Assembly: GCA_037176705.1 (NCBI GenBank)
Contig: CM073887.1
Location: 25,547,501 to 25,611,500 of the forward strand
Direction: 5' to 3'
DNA length: 64,000 bases
Source of the DNA: Molossus alvarezi
Lineage: Eukaryota > Chordata > Mammalia > Chiroptera > Molossidae
A program made the position numbers and the translations under genes. The notes beneath the pieces were generated by a model that was not told the DNA's origin, did not search any database, and saw nothing but the letters and a program-made list of their open reading frames with translations. Positions 35,301 to 45,859 of this stretch are shown piece by piece (within the stretch, counting starts at the first letter, position 1; each line of letters opens with the position of its first letter).

Positions 35301-38300
35301 CTTTAGGTTTCCAAAAATATTGAGAAAGTACAGAGATTTCCCTTCTACCCTCTGTTCCCAAACATGCATAGTTTCTCTCACTATCAATATCACTCATCTG
35401 AAAGGTCCTTTTTTTTTTAATCCTCACTTGAGGACATATTTTTTCCATTTTTGTTCAGATAGAGTGGGAGGGGGAGAGAGGAAGAGAGAGAGAGAGAGAG
35501 AAACATCGCCGTGAAAGGGACACATCGAGTGGCTGCCACCCACATGACCAACCAAGGCCAGGGACAAACTGCAACCGAGGTACATGCCCTTAGTGGGAAC
35601 CGAACCCGGGTCTCTCTGGACCACAGGCTGACGCTCTAACCGCTGAGTCAAACGACCAGGGCTCTTTTTTTGCTTTTTTTTTTTTTTAACCAAGTATGAA
35701 TCTACATCATAATCACCCAAAGCCCATAGTGTACCTTAGGGTTCATTCTTGGTCTTGTACATTCTATGGATTTGGACTAATGTATGAGGATGATGTACAG
35801 GTTTTTTAGGACCTATTGATATATCCTCTCAGCCATGTCCAGTCAACTAATGAGCCTACCACAGGCATTCTTCACTTCTGTTATATTGGTTTTTATGTCT
35901 AGCATTTCTTTTTAGTTCTTTCTTAGAATTTCCATCTCTCTGCTTACATTGCCCATGTTCTTGCATGGGCATACTGCCTACTTTATTCATTAGAATCTTT
36001 GTCATGTTTGTCATTTTTTATTAAATTCCCAGTCTGGTCATTTCACCATCTCTGCCGTGTCTGGTTCTGATGCTTGCTTTGCCTCTTTTGTGTGTGCTTC
36101 CTTCTGCCTTCTCATATGCCTTGTCATTTATTTTATTGAAAACTAGACATGGTGTACTGGGAAATTGGGTTTTATTACTGAGGGTTTCTTTCTACTTGTA
36201 GATTTCAAATTGTTCCTAAGCTTTTAATTTTTTTATTTTAGGTTAACAAGCTCACTTACTTCCAGTTACTGCTGCATGGTTGACTTTAAATCAGTCAAGT
36301 GTCTCCTGAAAATATAGAGTGAAGCAAGGCTTCAGGAACTGGGGCCTCACTAAACTTGCTGCCCATATCAGAGCAAACCCAGTGTTTCTTGGCTCTAATG
36401 AGACCTAGTCCTTGCCCTGTGAGAAAGCCATAACATGGTTATATATATATATATTTAAAATGTTAAAAACCTGCATAATCAGCTTAGTGGAGCCTATGGG
36501 TTGAACTCCCAACTCCATCACATGACAGCTTTGTGTACTTAGGCAAGTCCCTTAACCTCTCAGTTTCCTCCTCTGCAAGATGGAAACATATATACTCAAA
36601 AGTCTGGGCCCATTTTAAGTTCAGTGTATATCCTTGAAAAGAAAACACTTAAATTTTAGGCTTCAATCCAAAATTCTGATTACACTGTGATCTTAAACAA
36701 CTCTAAGCTGACATTTTTACATTATAACAATAACAAAATTGCAAGCTCCTCCTTAAAAATTCAGCTATATCTTAAGGGTATGTGCCTCTACACGAAGTAT
36801 TCAGTAGCAAAAGCTCAGCTGTTATAAGGAGACACCCTATTCAGAGTTTTTGATGATGTTGTGTTGTGTGCTATAAGGTCAAAGCACTAAACATGTGATA
36901 CTTACTGTTACTGTTGGCAAAATCCCCTCTCACAAGTTCTATGATGTCTGTGGTCAATGAACTAGAGTCCTTATTGTTCTTCTGATAATCAAATACTGAA
37001 TTTTTGAGCTTATTTATTCTGTTTGTAAAATCTTGATGGACTTCATTAATCAACCCTTTCATCCTGCAGCCAGAAGGGCATTTTTGGTTCTGAAAGTGAA
37101 GAGAGAAAAAATTATACTAAGGGGCTATCTCCTGGGTTTAGTGCCATGTTGGAGGTTTCCATGCAGCCCCTATTGCTCTCCTCCCCATCGCTTCAGACCA
37201 TCTATTGATTTCAAAGCAGTTTAAGAGGACTAGGCAGATCATAGAGAAATTCTGCAATGAGGGCCCCCTCAAGCATAAATTAGGCCCCATGAAATCCTGA
37301 GGTCATAAGATTCAGATTCCTAGTATCTATCTGAATATAGAACTAAAATCTAATCGCTTAATCCCACCCATGACCAATGTATAGGAAGTAATTTAAATAG
37401 TACTCTCAGGACTAGGTTCCGTTTCATTCGTCCTTTTTCATTTGATATGTAAGGAACTATTAGATTATTTCCCTTGGAAATGTTTTCTGTGACCTAATGG
37501 GTCAGCCTGTGTACATTTCTAACACCACAAGGAAGGATTCTCCCGTTTCATGCCCACGGCTCACCCAGTCGTCATCAGAGCAGAAGGGCCAGTCTGACTC
37601 TCTGCAGGAAGAATGCTGTTTTTCCACAATTCTGGGGCCACGCACAGCTCCTCCTTCAGTTATAAATGCACCTTCCTCAGCCGTCTTTTCAGCCTTTAAG
37701 GATTCATTTATGCACACAAAAGAAGGGAACAGTAGCAGATAAGGAAAAGACATTGGCATGTCTGTCAAACCCAAAGGGGGCTTTCCCAGAGATTAAGGGC
37801 AGCAGCTCAGGGCCTCTACAAGCTTCAGGTTTCTTATCTTTCAAATGAAAATCTTCATAACTATTATATGAAGTTGTGAGAGTCAAAGGAAATAAGGTGT
37901 CCACATTTCTTAACTGAGTTCAACACTAAAGCACTTCATCAATGGTAACCCTTTTAAAGGCTCTATTATAAAAGAAAAATTATTTGAATCAACAAAATTG
38001 CTAAAACCTTTCATTAATGTCTGGAGATATATAACTGGAAAATTTAAAGGGTTCTTTCTCCTCTAATTCTTGTTCCAGTAGGAAAAAGCCTACAGTATTT
38101 TGGCTTAATGTCTGTCTTTCCTTTAAATTTCTACTATGACTTTATGGATCCATAATTTGAGCAAATGTATACCAAGGACACAAATGTGACCAGTTCAGAC
38201 TCAGAAATGCTTTTTAGGTTGCTCATTCATGTAATAGATTCTTTGTGTTTGGAATGAGAAAAAGTAGAGTGAAAGCAAAAATAATGGTTCATGACTGACA

Positions 38301-40230
38301 ACTTTTTGGAACAACTTATAATTAGAAACACGGATTTTAAAATTCTCTGTTGTGATCTATGAGGTGAAATAAGATATAAAAATGGTCTTCTAAAAAGACT
38401 TTATATCTTAACAAATCAATGCAGGTTTTAGGTTTTAGCTATTTTAACTATGTACCACCAATTCACAAGGACTTTTCTATGACTATTTAAATCTCAGATA
38501 GTTTATTTTTATAATTAGTTAACATTTGTCATCTCATTTAAAAAAATCCGAATACTACTACTACTAATTCAAGCAATCAAGATAATTTATTTAAATACAG
38601 TCTTTTTGTCTAAGAAATAAAGTTATAAATTCAAACATACTTCAGAATAAAATAGCACAACAATAAAAACAGGCAAAAATTAATTTATATCAATAACAGG
38701 GGGAATAACTGAAAGTTCTGCATTATCCAAAATATCATCTTAGCAAATCCTGTTAGTTTCATTTCCCATGAAAATGTTTACTTATTATTTTACTATAAGG
38801 AAGAAAATTAAGTTAGAAACCCTCTTTAGTTTTTTTCTGCTCTGGTATTAAGGTTTATGAGTGATAAAGGGAAGGAAGTAAATTGGAATAATTCACAGTG
38901 TGGATGTAACTGAGTGTTTTAAACATATTTATCATGTTTTGATAAGATTGAAGTGTTTCAAAGCCTTGTTGAATAAAATTTCTCTTATTTTCTACAGGTT
39001 TCTGAAGTCAAACTTTAAAAGTTATTGCAATATTTAGTCATTATCTTAAAAGAATATAAGGGCTTCCAAATAGCATATTGCCTTATTAATGACCTCTTTT
39101 GACATTGCTTTGTAATACATTTGCAAAGATTACTAATTTGTTTTGTATTTGTCTTAACAGAAACACACACACACAAAAACACCTCTCAGAAAAACTATAT
39201 TAAATCTGCTTATTTGGACAAATAACAAGAAAATAATAATTCGATTTTAAAAGCTTATGCGAATGCTTTGTCCTGTTAACTAGCACTAACTATCTCAAGA
39301 CTTTATAGCAACAAAGATGGCAAAGATATCTTCCCTTTAAAAAAAAAAAAAAAAAAAAAGCAGCAGCAGCCCTGGCCGGTTTGGCTCAGCGGTTAGAGCA
39401 TCGGCCTGCGGTCCTGAGAGATCCGGGTTCGGTTCCCGCTAAGGGCACGTACCTCGGCTGCAGTTTGTCCCCGGCCCTGGTCGGTTGTGCGGGTGGCAGC
39501 CACTCGATGTGTCCCTTCACGTCGATGTTTCTCTCTCTCTCTCTCTCTCTCTGTTCCTCTCTCTCCCTCCCACTCTACCTGAACAAAAAATGGAAAAATG
39601 TCCTCAGGTGAGGATAAAAAAAATAATAATAAAATAAAAAAAAAAAAAAAAAAAAAAAAAGGTTGCCCCTCCTGGCCGGTTTGGCTCAGTGGTTAGAGCG
39701 TCGGCCTGTGGTCTAGAGAGACCCGGGTTCAGTTCCCGCTAAGGGCACGTACCTTGGTTGCAGTTTGTCCCCAGCCCTGGTTGGGTTGTGCAGGTGGCAG
39801 CCACTCGATGTGTCCCTTTCACGTCGATGTTTCTCTCTCTGTTCCTGTCTCTCCCTCCCACTCTATCTGTACAAAGAATGGAAAAATGTCCTCGGGTGAG
39901 GATAAAAATTAAAAAAAATGTTTGTAAGTCTGAGTTACCGATGTTCCTTAAAGTTTCCACTGAGAATGTATATACATTGTTCCCCTAAGTCTCCCTCTTA
40001 GGATCACACTACCCTGTACTCTTGAGGTGTTCAGCCCATCTGGGAACTTGCCTCCATGGCCTAGAATTTGAGAGCTAAGTGTGTGAGGACATACACAACG
40101 CTGACTCAGACATGCAAGCTCTTTGTGAAATAAACACCAGCGAGAAAGCCGGAAGAGAAAATGAAAGAAACCATACCCAAACTGTGCCCGTCAGGCTCAG
40201 GACCAGGCAGAAGATCCTCATGGAATACAT
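31626..40230 (-). CDS. FGA: Fibrinogen alpha chain gene, alpha and alpha-E isoforms
   Basis: Minus-strand exons in transcript order: 40230-40177, 37684-37565 (or starting 37693), 37089-36906, 34926-34781, 34183-33175 (read on to 33131 for alpha) and 32335-31626. Alpha-E is about 740 residues and alpha about 518, against 866 and 644 in human. Visible are a signal peptide, fibrinopeptide A followed by GPRIVEK (knob A), the E-nodule Cys residues, a coiled coil with RGDF, the alpha-C region, and in alpha-E a full C-terminal fibrinogen domain with an NRT sequon. The shortening is in exon 5: human-type 13-residue repeats are nearly absent, and about 50 residues near the alpha C-terminus, including RGDS, are missing. 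Identity is from recalled family sequence. FGA shares strand with FGG and converges on FGB. Confidence 0.96.
32411..32595. repeat. (TTCC)n microsatellite in FGA intron 5
   Basis: Imperfect CT-rich start, then about 18 pure TTCC units at 32525-32595. Confidence 0.95.
32905..33035 (+). mobile_element. L2 3' end, antisense to FGA
   Basis: cattcatttaacatatattt, then tgcactggtaggcatttggg, acagagatgaacacaatag and ccctgcccctgtggaactta match the L2 terminal consensus in order. Confidence 0.8.
32928..32933 (-). terminator. FGA: Candidate polyadenylation signal for FGA alpha mRNA
   Basis: AATAAA on the minus strand about 200 nt after the alpha stop and before exon 6. It lies in sequence that looks like an antisense L2 3' end. 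First AATAAA found downstream of the stop. Confidence 0.55.
33131..34183 (-). CDS. FGA: FGA exon 5 (distal disulfide ring and alpha-C region; alpha-chain terminus)
   Basis: Codes [18 protein letters not shown] and then the flexible alpha-C connector and domain. The alpha isoform reads through to TAG at 33131-33133, ending GKPSLTL after RTSPL; that end is removed from mature human alpha. The alpha-E isoform leaves at 33175 (AGAG|gtatcc, a weak donor). Only about two degenerate PGSTGN/PGSSG units remain of the 13-residue repeats. C-terminal to SSHY the chain jumps to [10 protein letters not shown], skipping the human stretch that holds RGDS. Confidence 0.94.
   Translation of the reverse strand: MDIDIKIRSCQGSCSRSVKRTIDLQDYEDQQKQLEHLIAKDLLPSKYRQHLPRLKISPDVDMFPRDYKTQLQKASPEWKTLIEMKQMKMVLEGSDKDENSRGDSASQGAGSAPENPRKPAPGSTGNRKPGSSGIGGSGTRNPEISETEIFRPGSSGHGNTRPIDPDWGIFTEDSGSSSPGSNKEYHHTSKLITSDRGKELLIGKEKVTSGGLTSSRSCSKTIIKTVTGADGHKEVTKEVVNSDDSSNCGEMGSLGDFRFSDGLEYFHKLPEEMAFFETETIGRIPPDVLPMIEEFNSKGHSVASSDTFTDVGETSSHYASGTHTVKKGRVRARTARGIRTSPLGKPSLTL
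34555..34710. mobile_element. MIR remnant in FGA intron 4
   Basis: tgccctgggaaattttactt, cccctcatctgtatagtagg and tagtaggcattcagtgaatg resemble MIR. Confidence 0.6.
34781..34926 (-). CDS. FGA: FGA exon 4 (coiled coil)
   Basis: Codes (N)[19 protein letters not shown] and on to [10 protein letters not shown]. Heptad pattern throughout. 146 nt, donor GAG|gtaagg, phase 0. Confidence 0.95.
35225..36290 (-). mobile_element. Old L1 fragment in FGA intron 3, split by a SINE
   Basis: Segments such as agagcagctttaggtttcc, gtgtaccttagggttcattc and ttattgaaaactagacatgg read as an old L1 3' region on the minus strand. The SINE at 35410-35662 interrupts it. Confidence 0.65.
35410..35662 (-). mobile_element. 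Ves-type SINE inside old L1
   Basis: Full minus copy with the gaggattaaaa tail type. The T-rich flanks hide the target duplication. Confidence 0.92.
36490..36600. mobile_element. MIR remnant in FGA intron 3
   Basis: gtacttaggcaagtcccttaacctctcagtttcctcc in parts, then ctgcaagatggaaac, a standard MIR core. Confidence 0.75.
36906..37089 (-). CDS. FGA: FGA exon 3 (E nodule, first coiled coil, RGDF)
   Basis: Codes [17 protein letters not shown] and on to [15 protein letters not shown] is the E-nodule disulfide ring. RGDF (about residues 112-115) matches the coiled-coil RGDF of human alpha (95-98 of the mature chain). 184 nt, as in human; donor gtaagt. Confidence 0.95.
37565..37684 (-). CDS. FGA: FGA exon 2 (fibrinopeptide A, GPR knob)
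   Basis: With the acceptor at 37685-37686 the exon starts [15 protein letters not shown], then [20 protein letters not shown]. Thrombin cleaves after VR to free GPR. An in-frame AG nine bases upstream (exon start 37693) would add AEK. Human exon 2 is 126 nt; the two options here are 120 and 129 nt. Neither acceptor has an ideal pyrimidine tract, so the first residues are uncertain. Confidence 0.85.
37694..39360 (-). other. FGA: FGA intron 1, 3' two-thirds, no recognised feature
   Basis: AT-rich intron sequence. A 20-base A run ends it next to two SINEs. No exon-like or RNA-gene signal seen. Confidence 0.6.
39369..39660 (+). mobile_element. Ves-type SINE, first of an adjacent pair (FGA intron 1)
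   Basis: Near-consensus + copy with a long A-rich tail. Only a few bases separate it from the next copy. Confidence 0.94.
39667..39919 (+). mobile_element. Ves-type SINE, second of an adjacent pair
   Basis: Same orientation and about 90% like its neighbour by eye; has its own gtgaggataaaa tail. Confidence 0.93.
40177..40230 (-). CDS. FGA: FGA exon 1 (signal peptide)
   Basis: Codes [18 protein letters not shown], close to human MFSMRIVCLVLSVVGTAW. The first Met at 40230 was chosen by this match; a second Met is three codons on. Donor TGG|gtatgg, phase 0. Confidence 0.93.
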
Positions 40231-40316
40231 GTTTTCTGAGGCGGGGCTGGGCTGGCTCAGGAGGAGCCTTCCAGCTAGGAGAAAGGAGGATTGCCTTTAC
40301 TCCCAGTTCCCATCTC

Positions 40317-40433
40317 ATTTAAACCCGCAGGGGATGCGATTAATCATTATCTTTGTCCTGTTTAGACGGTCAACATGCACTCCACATTCCTTGCTCCTTC
40401 TCCAAGGTTGGTATCCCAGAAGTTCTTGCTCAA
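40317..40433 (-). promoter_or_regulatory. FGA: FGA proximal promoter: TATA-like, HNF1, IL-6-type and C/EBP motifs
   Basis: Read on the minus strand: a C/EBP-like site (TTGCTCAA written on the + strand, 40426-40433), CTGGGAT (core at 40414-40419), an HNF1 site GATAATGATTAAT (40339-40351, two mismatches to consensus) and TATA-like GTTTAAAT (40317-40324). This predicts a start near 40290 and a 5' UTR of about 60 nt. HNF1 and C/EBP control of FGA is established in human; use here is inferred. Confidence 0.65.
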
Positions 40434-40799
40434 TCCCTCATGATTATTTGCTTCCAATAAGCTGTTGCAAAGGGAGCAACAGTTAGGGGCAGGTCCCATA
40501 TTCCAGGAACACAGTGACTTTGGAAATCCAAAGGGGAACATAGGAGGACATACCAGACCTGAGTATTGAAGGAATATGGGGCGTGCCTGAGGCAGGCGAG
40601 CTGCAGCCCACTGGGAGGCAGAGCTTTGGCAAATAATGCTTCACTTTATGTAGGAATTGTGGTTGGATGATTTGGCCTTTTAAAAATGACTGAAGGCCTT
40701 CTAAAGCTTTCCTTGAACAGATCATTTTCCTCTACTCAAAATGGTTAAGATTGCAACCACTGACTCCAAGCTTCCTAGGTCCTATGTTCACAACCCCAG

Positions 40800-40980
40800 C
40801 TACTGTATTTCTCAGTTCTGAGCTACTGGACACATTACTTTACCTCTTTATTACTTCATTTTAAAAGTGGAGGTAATCATAATCTACCACACATGTTTTT
40901 ATAAAGAATAAATGAATTAATCCTTGTAAAGCCCTCAGAGCAGAGATTGCTGCATGCTAAGTACAGTACTCGATAAGTTT
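40800..40980. mobile_element. MIR remnant
   Basis: ttctgagctactggacacat, actttacctctttattactt and aagccctcagagcagagatt follow the MIR pattern. Confidence 0.6.
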
Positions 40981-41559
40981 TAACAATTATTGGAGAACAT
41001 ACAGTGGATGAAAAACACCATTTTCCCCCTGTCTCTATGCCTTTGGACATGCTAACTTACTTTCCGTGTTCTTCATCTCCATCCCAAGGTTTTCCTTGCC
41101 TGATTTAGCAAATCAAAAACCAGAATGCCCATTTAAATTTGAATTTCAGATAAACAACAAACACATTTTAGTGTAAGTAGGTCCCATGCAATAATAGGGA
41201 CATATTTATACTAAAAACATGTTTTTGTTGATCTGAAGTGCACATTTCACTGGACATCCTATAATAGGTCGAGCAATCTTACCTTGCCTCCAATTCTGCT
41301 CCCTGTGTAAAGCCAGTCCTGATTATAGTAATAGCTAATATTTATTGAGTGTTCACTAGGTGCTGGGCAGAGAGTAATCTGGTGGACTTCAGGTGATTTT
41401 GTTGGACATAATCTGATTGCAAGGAAGTTAGCAAAACATTCTGACTGACTGCTACTGATAGCATTATGATAATCTGGTTACCATGGAACAGAAAAGGAAT
41501 AGAGGGAAGACTAGATAACGCAGGCATGCTATTTATACAGTTTTGTCAGAAAGCTACAG

Positions 41560-42060
41560 TTTAACACTCTCCAGGTCTGTTCCTCACTGCTGATCGATGG
41601 GGGAAGAAACTAGACAAAGGCAGTCTAGATGCATGCCCAGTAAGGTCTAGGTGACGTGGGTAACTGCTTACCTGTCAGTCACACCTGGAAACAAGTCAGT
41701 GGCCAGAATAGGTGTGGCCACTACAAGGGTGCGAAATCTGAAATGCATAATCTCCTGAACAAAGGAAGATCCCTCTCTTGCCTCTTGGCACTCAGCCCCC
41801 CTGCGCTCTGGGGACTCTTGTTGCAGGGGGCTTGCTCCCCTGCATTTGCCCACATGGCTCGGGACCATGTGGGACCCACACAATGGACTGATGAATTGAA
41901 TCTAACCTGATGCTCTGCTGGACCCAATTTCATCTTAGAACAGAAACTTTTGGCACTGGCCCTACTTCTAGCTCTGCTGGACCCTCAGCTACATGTCTTC
42001 TAGGACTGGGTTAAGGGAACTGAGTCTTTACACCCAAGGAATATAACTCCATGCAAATAA
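41560..42060. other. GC-richer unassigned block upstream of FGA
   Basis: Stands out from AT-rich flanks, with runs like ctcagcccccctgcgctctg. It could be an LTR or other transposon remnant. I see no paired LTR, primer site or coding remains. Confidence 0.35.
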
Positions 42061-42269
42061 CATCTTACCACATCTCATTTTCCCATGGGGGCTTCTGAAA
42101 ATGCTTATTTCAATAGCACACCAAGAAACCCACTCCCACTAGTGATGGGAAAATTTGGCCCACTGATCACTCCAGTAACACTACCACTCTGGTGCCATGT
42201 CAGGGCATATCCAAGGTACCACCTGAGGGCATCATCCTGCTGTTCCATGGTTCCCTCAAGTATCAGCAC

Positions 42270-42510
42270 ATCTCACTCCATACTTCACTCAGGCTCTGCT
42301 CGCATGGCAGCTCCTCAGAGAGGCCTTCCTTGACCACTCTTTCCTAAGAACAGCCACCCTCAGGTGCTATTGCATCAGCCTGGTACTTTGTCACTGCTGG
42401 ACAATAGATATTAGGGAAGTTATTCATTTATTTCATGTCTCTCCCACAATAAGCTGAATGAAACCACAGCACACTCTCTAGTCCAATGCCAGGCAAGCAT
42501 GTACTAAGAA
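42270..42510 (+). mobile_element. L2 fragment
   Basis: tcaggctctgctcgcatggc, ctcctcagagaggccttccttgaccac in parts, and ttcatttatttcatgtctctccc are standard L2 segments in order. Confidence 0.75.
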
Positions 42511-42839
42511 GTATAACAATATTTATTTTGCAGGGTTGTTGCGAGGTATTGCATGTGGGATATACACACCACAAGCCCCAGGAATGGTAGCTTTTACTGT
42601 TCTTAGAATATCCCAATGCTGCAAAATAGAAAGTTTCCATGGTAACTCTCCAGGCCCAGAATTCCCTAACCAGGCACTCCTGGTGGGGCATTCTCTTGGC
42701 TGGCACTGCCCTGAGCCCCAGCCTGGTCTCTCCATCCCCTGAATGAGCCATGTTATCAGGTATGGAAAAATAGGTTTTGTTTAGACAGAAAGTCATGCAG
42801 ATGAATAGGCAACAAGTAATACCAGGAGTATCATTTTAA

Positions 42840-44580
42840 AATGTGACAATAAGGACATTTTTACAAATAGAAAAATAGAAAAAATAATTTGAGCAATTTC
42901 CAATTTCTTAAACCACAATCTCTGTATTTTTTCAGAGGACTATATCTTATTTTCCTTTGTTCTAATGAAAAAGACGCTTCATTTATTTATCCTTTTGAAA
43001 TTAACATGATGTCCCACAAATTGTAAACGTTTAGGTACAGGATTCCCACGTTTGTTGAGCCATCACATCTGTCAGGACTGGAATCCTTTTCATTTGTATG
43101 GTGTATAATGTGTGTAAAAAGAATAGAACTTCTATAGCTGTCAATGTGTTTCCGTTTTCAACTGTATCTACCCATGAAAACTTACATGGGAAGAGTAACA
43201 TATGTATCCAGTCATCTAAACATTTGTCATTGTGTAAACCTAATTTAAAAATACAGACAAAACAAAAATAAACAAGAACCCTTAGCATCGTTTTGAATGG
43301 GGTATTTGTCCTTTCCTTAAACATACTTCCCAGGATAGCAAAGAACATCCTTTTTGTTACCCATTGATTTTAAATATACTGAATTCTGAGAGCAGTTTAC
43401 TTCCTTACCCATTGATTTAGATGTAACAACAATTTATTGTATGTTTACTATCTGTCCGGTCCTGCATGCTATGTTCTTGAGATAGAAAGGGAAATAATGT
43501 ATAGTTCTGTACCTTCAAGTTGCTTACAATTGGTGAACAAATCAGGTTCATTTGCGGCTAGGAAGTAAAACCATAGGAAATTACCATTTATGTAAATCAA
43601 AATGATGAATATCTGCAATTTCATGTGTTTTAAACTAAATCAAAACAATGGGAAAACTTCTATGAGATATATTCAAAGTACTGTTAGGACACAGAGCAGA
43701 GAGTGACATATTATTTCTGCATTGTTTTCTGTTAATTTTGTGTAAAATGTTCCTTAAGAAATGAGATTAAATTCTGGCCAAAAAACAAAAAAAAACAAAA
43801 AACAACAAAGCAAGATTCTCCTGAAAAATGCTTGCTGTGTCTTCTAGCATGAAAATCTATATGAATATGTACATTTATTATTGTCTTAACAAGAAGATGA
43901 TGGTACTTTGGCAGGAAATATTTTGTTAAAATGTATTAAATGTATAACTAAAAAGTACTAAAATTAATTTTTAATGTTGAAATGCATGAATTATAAAAAT
44001 TTAGAAGATTCTGTCACATGCAATATTCTTTCAGGGTCTTTCCCTCTGTTTTTACAACAGCCACTGACCTCTCTACAGGATTAGCTGGAAGACATTGGCA
44101 AGGCTATTGAGCTTTGTCTTATAGTCTCAATTTGTGTCCTGTTTTTCAAGGGTGTTGTAAAAGTAGGTTATTAACCAAGCTTCTTCCTGGGAAAGGTGAG
44201 TTTGTATGATGAACTGTGCAAGAGCAGTTAATGGGACTTTGTTATTTAGACCTTATTACTATTCTGACTCTGGATAGTTTTCCTGGAAGTTATAGCTGAT
44301 ATACAGAAATTCTTCTGAACTGTACTTGTGGAAGTGAGGAGGGAGAAAAAAATTTTGCTTGATCTTGTCACACTGCATTTCTCTTTAAATCTTTTTTCAG
44401 GAAAGAAATCTACTTTATTTCTTATCATTGATCTGTGCCCAGATTAATGGTTATTTAATCGAATACGTTTTTAGTATTTTTTAAATTAAATTCTAGAATT
44501 TTTTGATAATATAATAATCATTCTCTTTTGCTGTCTTTATTCATAATTTTCATGGTCTTTTACTTAAGCACATTTAATCA
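42840..44580. other. FGA-FGG intergenic DNA, AT-rich
   Basis: No gene, clear repeat family or RNA gene recognised. Part of 43420-43540 resembles an L2 3' end. Confidence 0.5.
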
Positions 44581-44600
44581 AGCTTCCAGTGTGTAATTAA

Positions 44601-44628
44601 GAGTGTGTGTGTGTGTGTGTGTGTGTGT
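44601..44628. repeat. (TG)n microsatellite
   Basis: About 14 TG units. Confidence 0.93.
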
Positions 44629-45859
44629 ATGAGAAAGAGAAAGATGAGTGAATGTTAGATCCTGAGTTTCCCCCTCTTTTATTTCTTTTTCTTTTTAACT
44701 GTATTATCAATTAATTCAGTTTTCAAAATAGATCAATTTTACATATAAAGTACTAAATTTAACTAGATTTATCAATTTTTTTGCATTGAACATTTATTAA
44801 AATATAAATGCTGTTTTTGAAAAGTAAAATTGTTATGTAGATGAATAATCAATTGATTTATTAATATCAACAACATGGATTCACTCTAACATCATACATC
44901 TTAAATCTATTAAGTCTGGCACACTTCTCTGCTGGTTTCACTGTGGTTCATCTATTAAAGATTAGCAAACGAAATCTATCAATTGGTACTGATTTAATAG
45001 TGACGTATTAAGATCTGGGGAAATAGCATCTGTAATGTACTTAGACTTTCTACAGCAAGGAATTATATAAAAAGTATGGGGCAATGTACCTACCAAGATC
45101 CATTTAATTATCTACGATTCTTATTGGAATTTATTTTTAATGGACGGTTCCATAGTAAAACCAAGGCAACTTACAGAAGGCATTTGGGTAAAATTCTGCT
45201 TAGATCAAATTTAAAAAAAAGTTATGGAGAATAACAACAGAGAAACCCAAATTGAGGGGTATCTTTCAAAACACTCGACCAGTATTTCAGAACATACACC
45301 TCTAAACAGTCAGGTCATGCAAAACAAGGAAGACCAAGAAACTGTTACCAAAGCTAAGGAGATGTAACAACCAAGTGTAATATATCCTGGATGGGATTCT
45401 GGAACAGAGAAAAGACATTGGTGTAAAAACTGGTGAAATCTGAGTAAAATGTAGAAGTTAGAAAATAACTATTAAAGTTGGCTGCTTTGTTTTGACAAAT
45501 GAACCATGCTAATGCAAGATGCTAACATTAGAGCAAACTGGGCGGTGTGGATAAGAAACTCTACAGTATCTTTAAAACTTTCTTTCTTTTTTTAAATTTT
45601 TTTATAAATTTTTATTTATTTTTTTGTTACAGATATTTTACCTTTTTACCCCATTGGCACCCCCCACCCCGCCCCCCCTCCACCCTGTCCCCGGCTTAGT
45701 TGTCCATGTCCATTGATCATGCATACATGCATATAAGTTCTGTGGTTTATCTCTTCCTACCCACCCACCCCCCATCCCCTCTTCTGAGGGATGTCAGTCT
45801 GTGCCCTACTTCCATGTGTCTGGGTCTACTGTATTCCTCAGACTGTTATGTTCATTATA

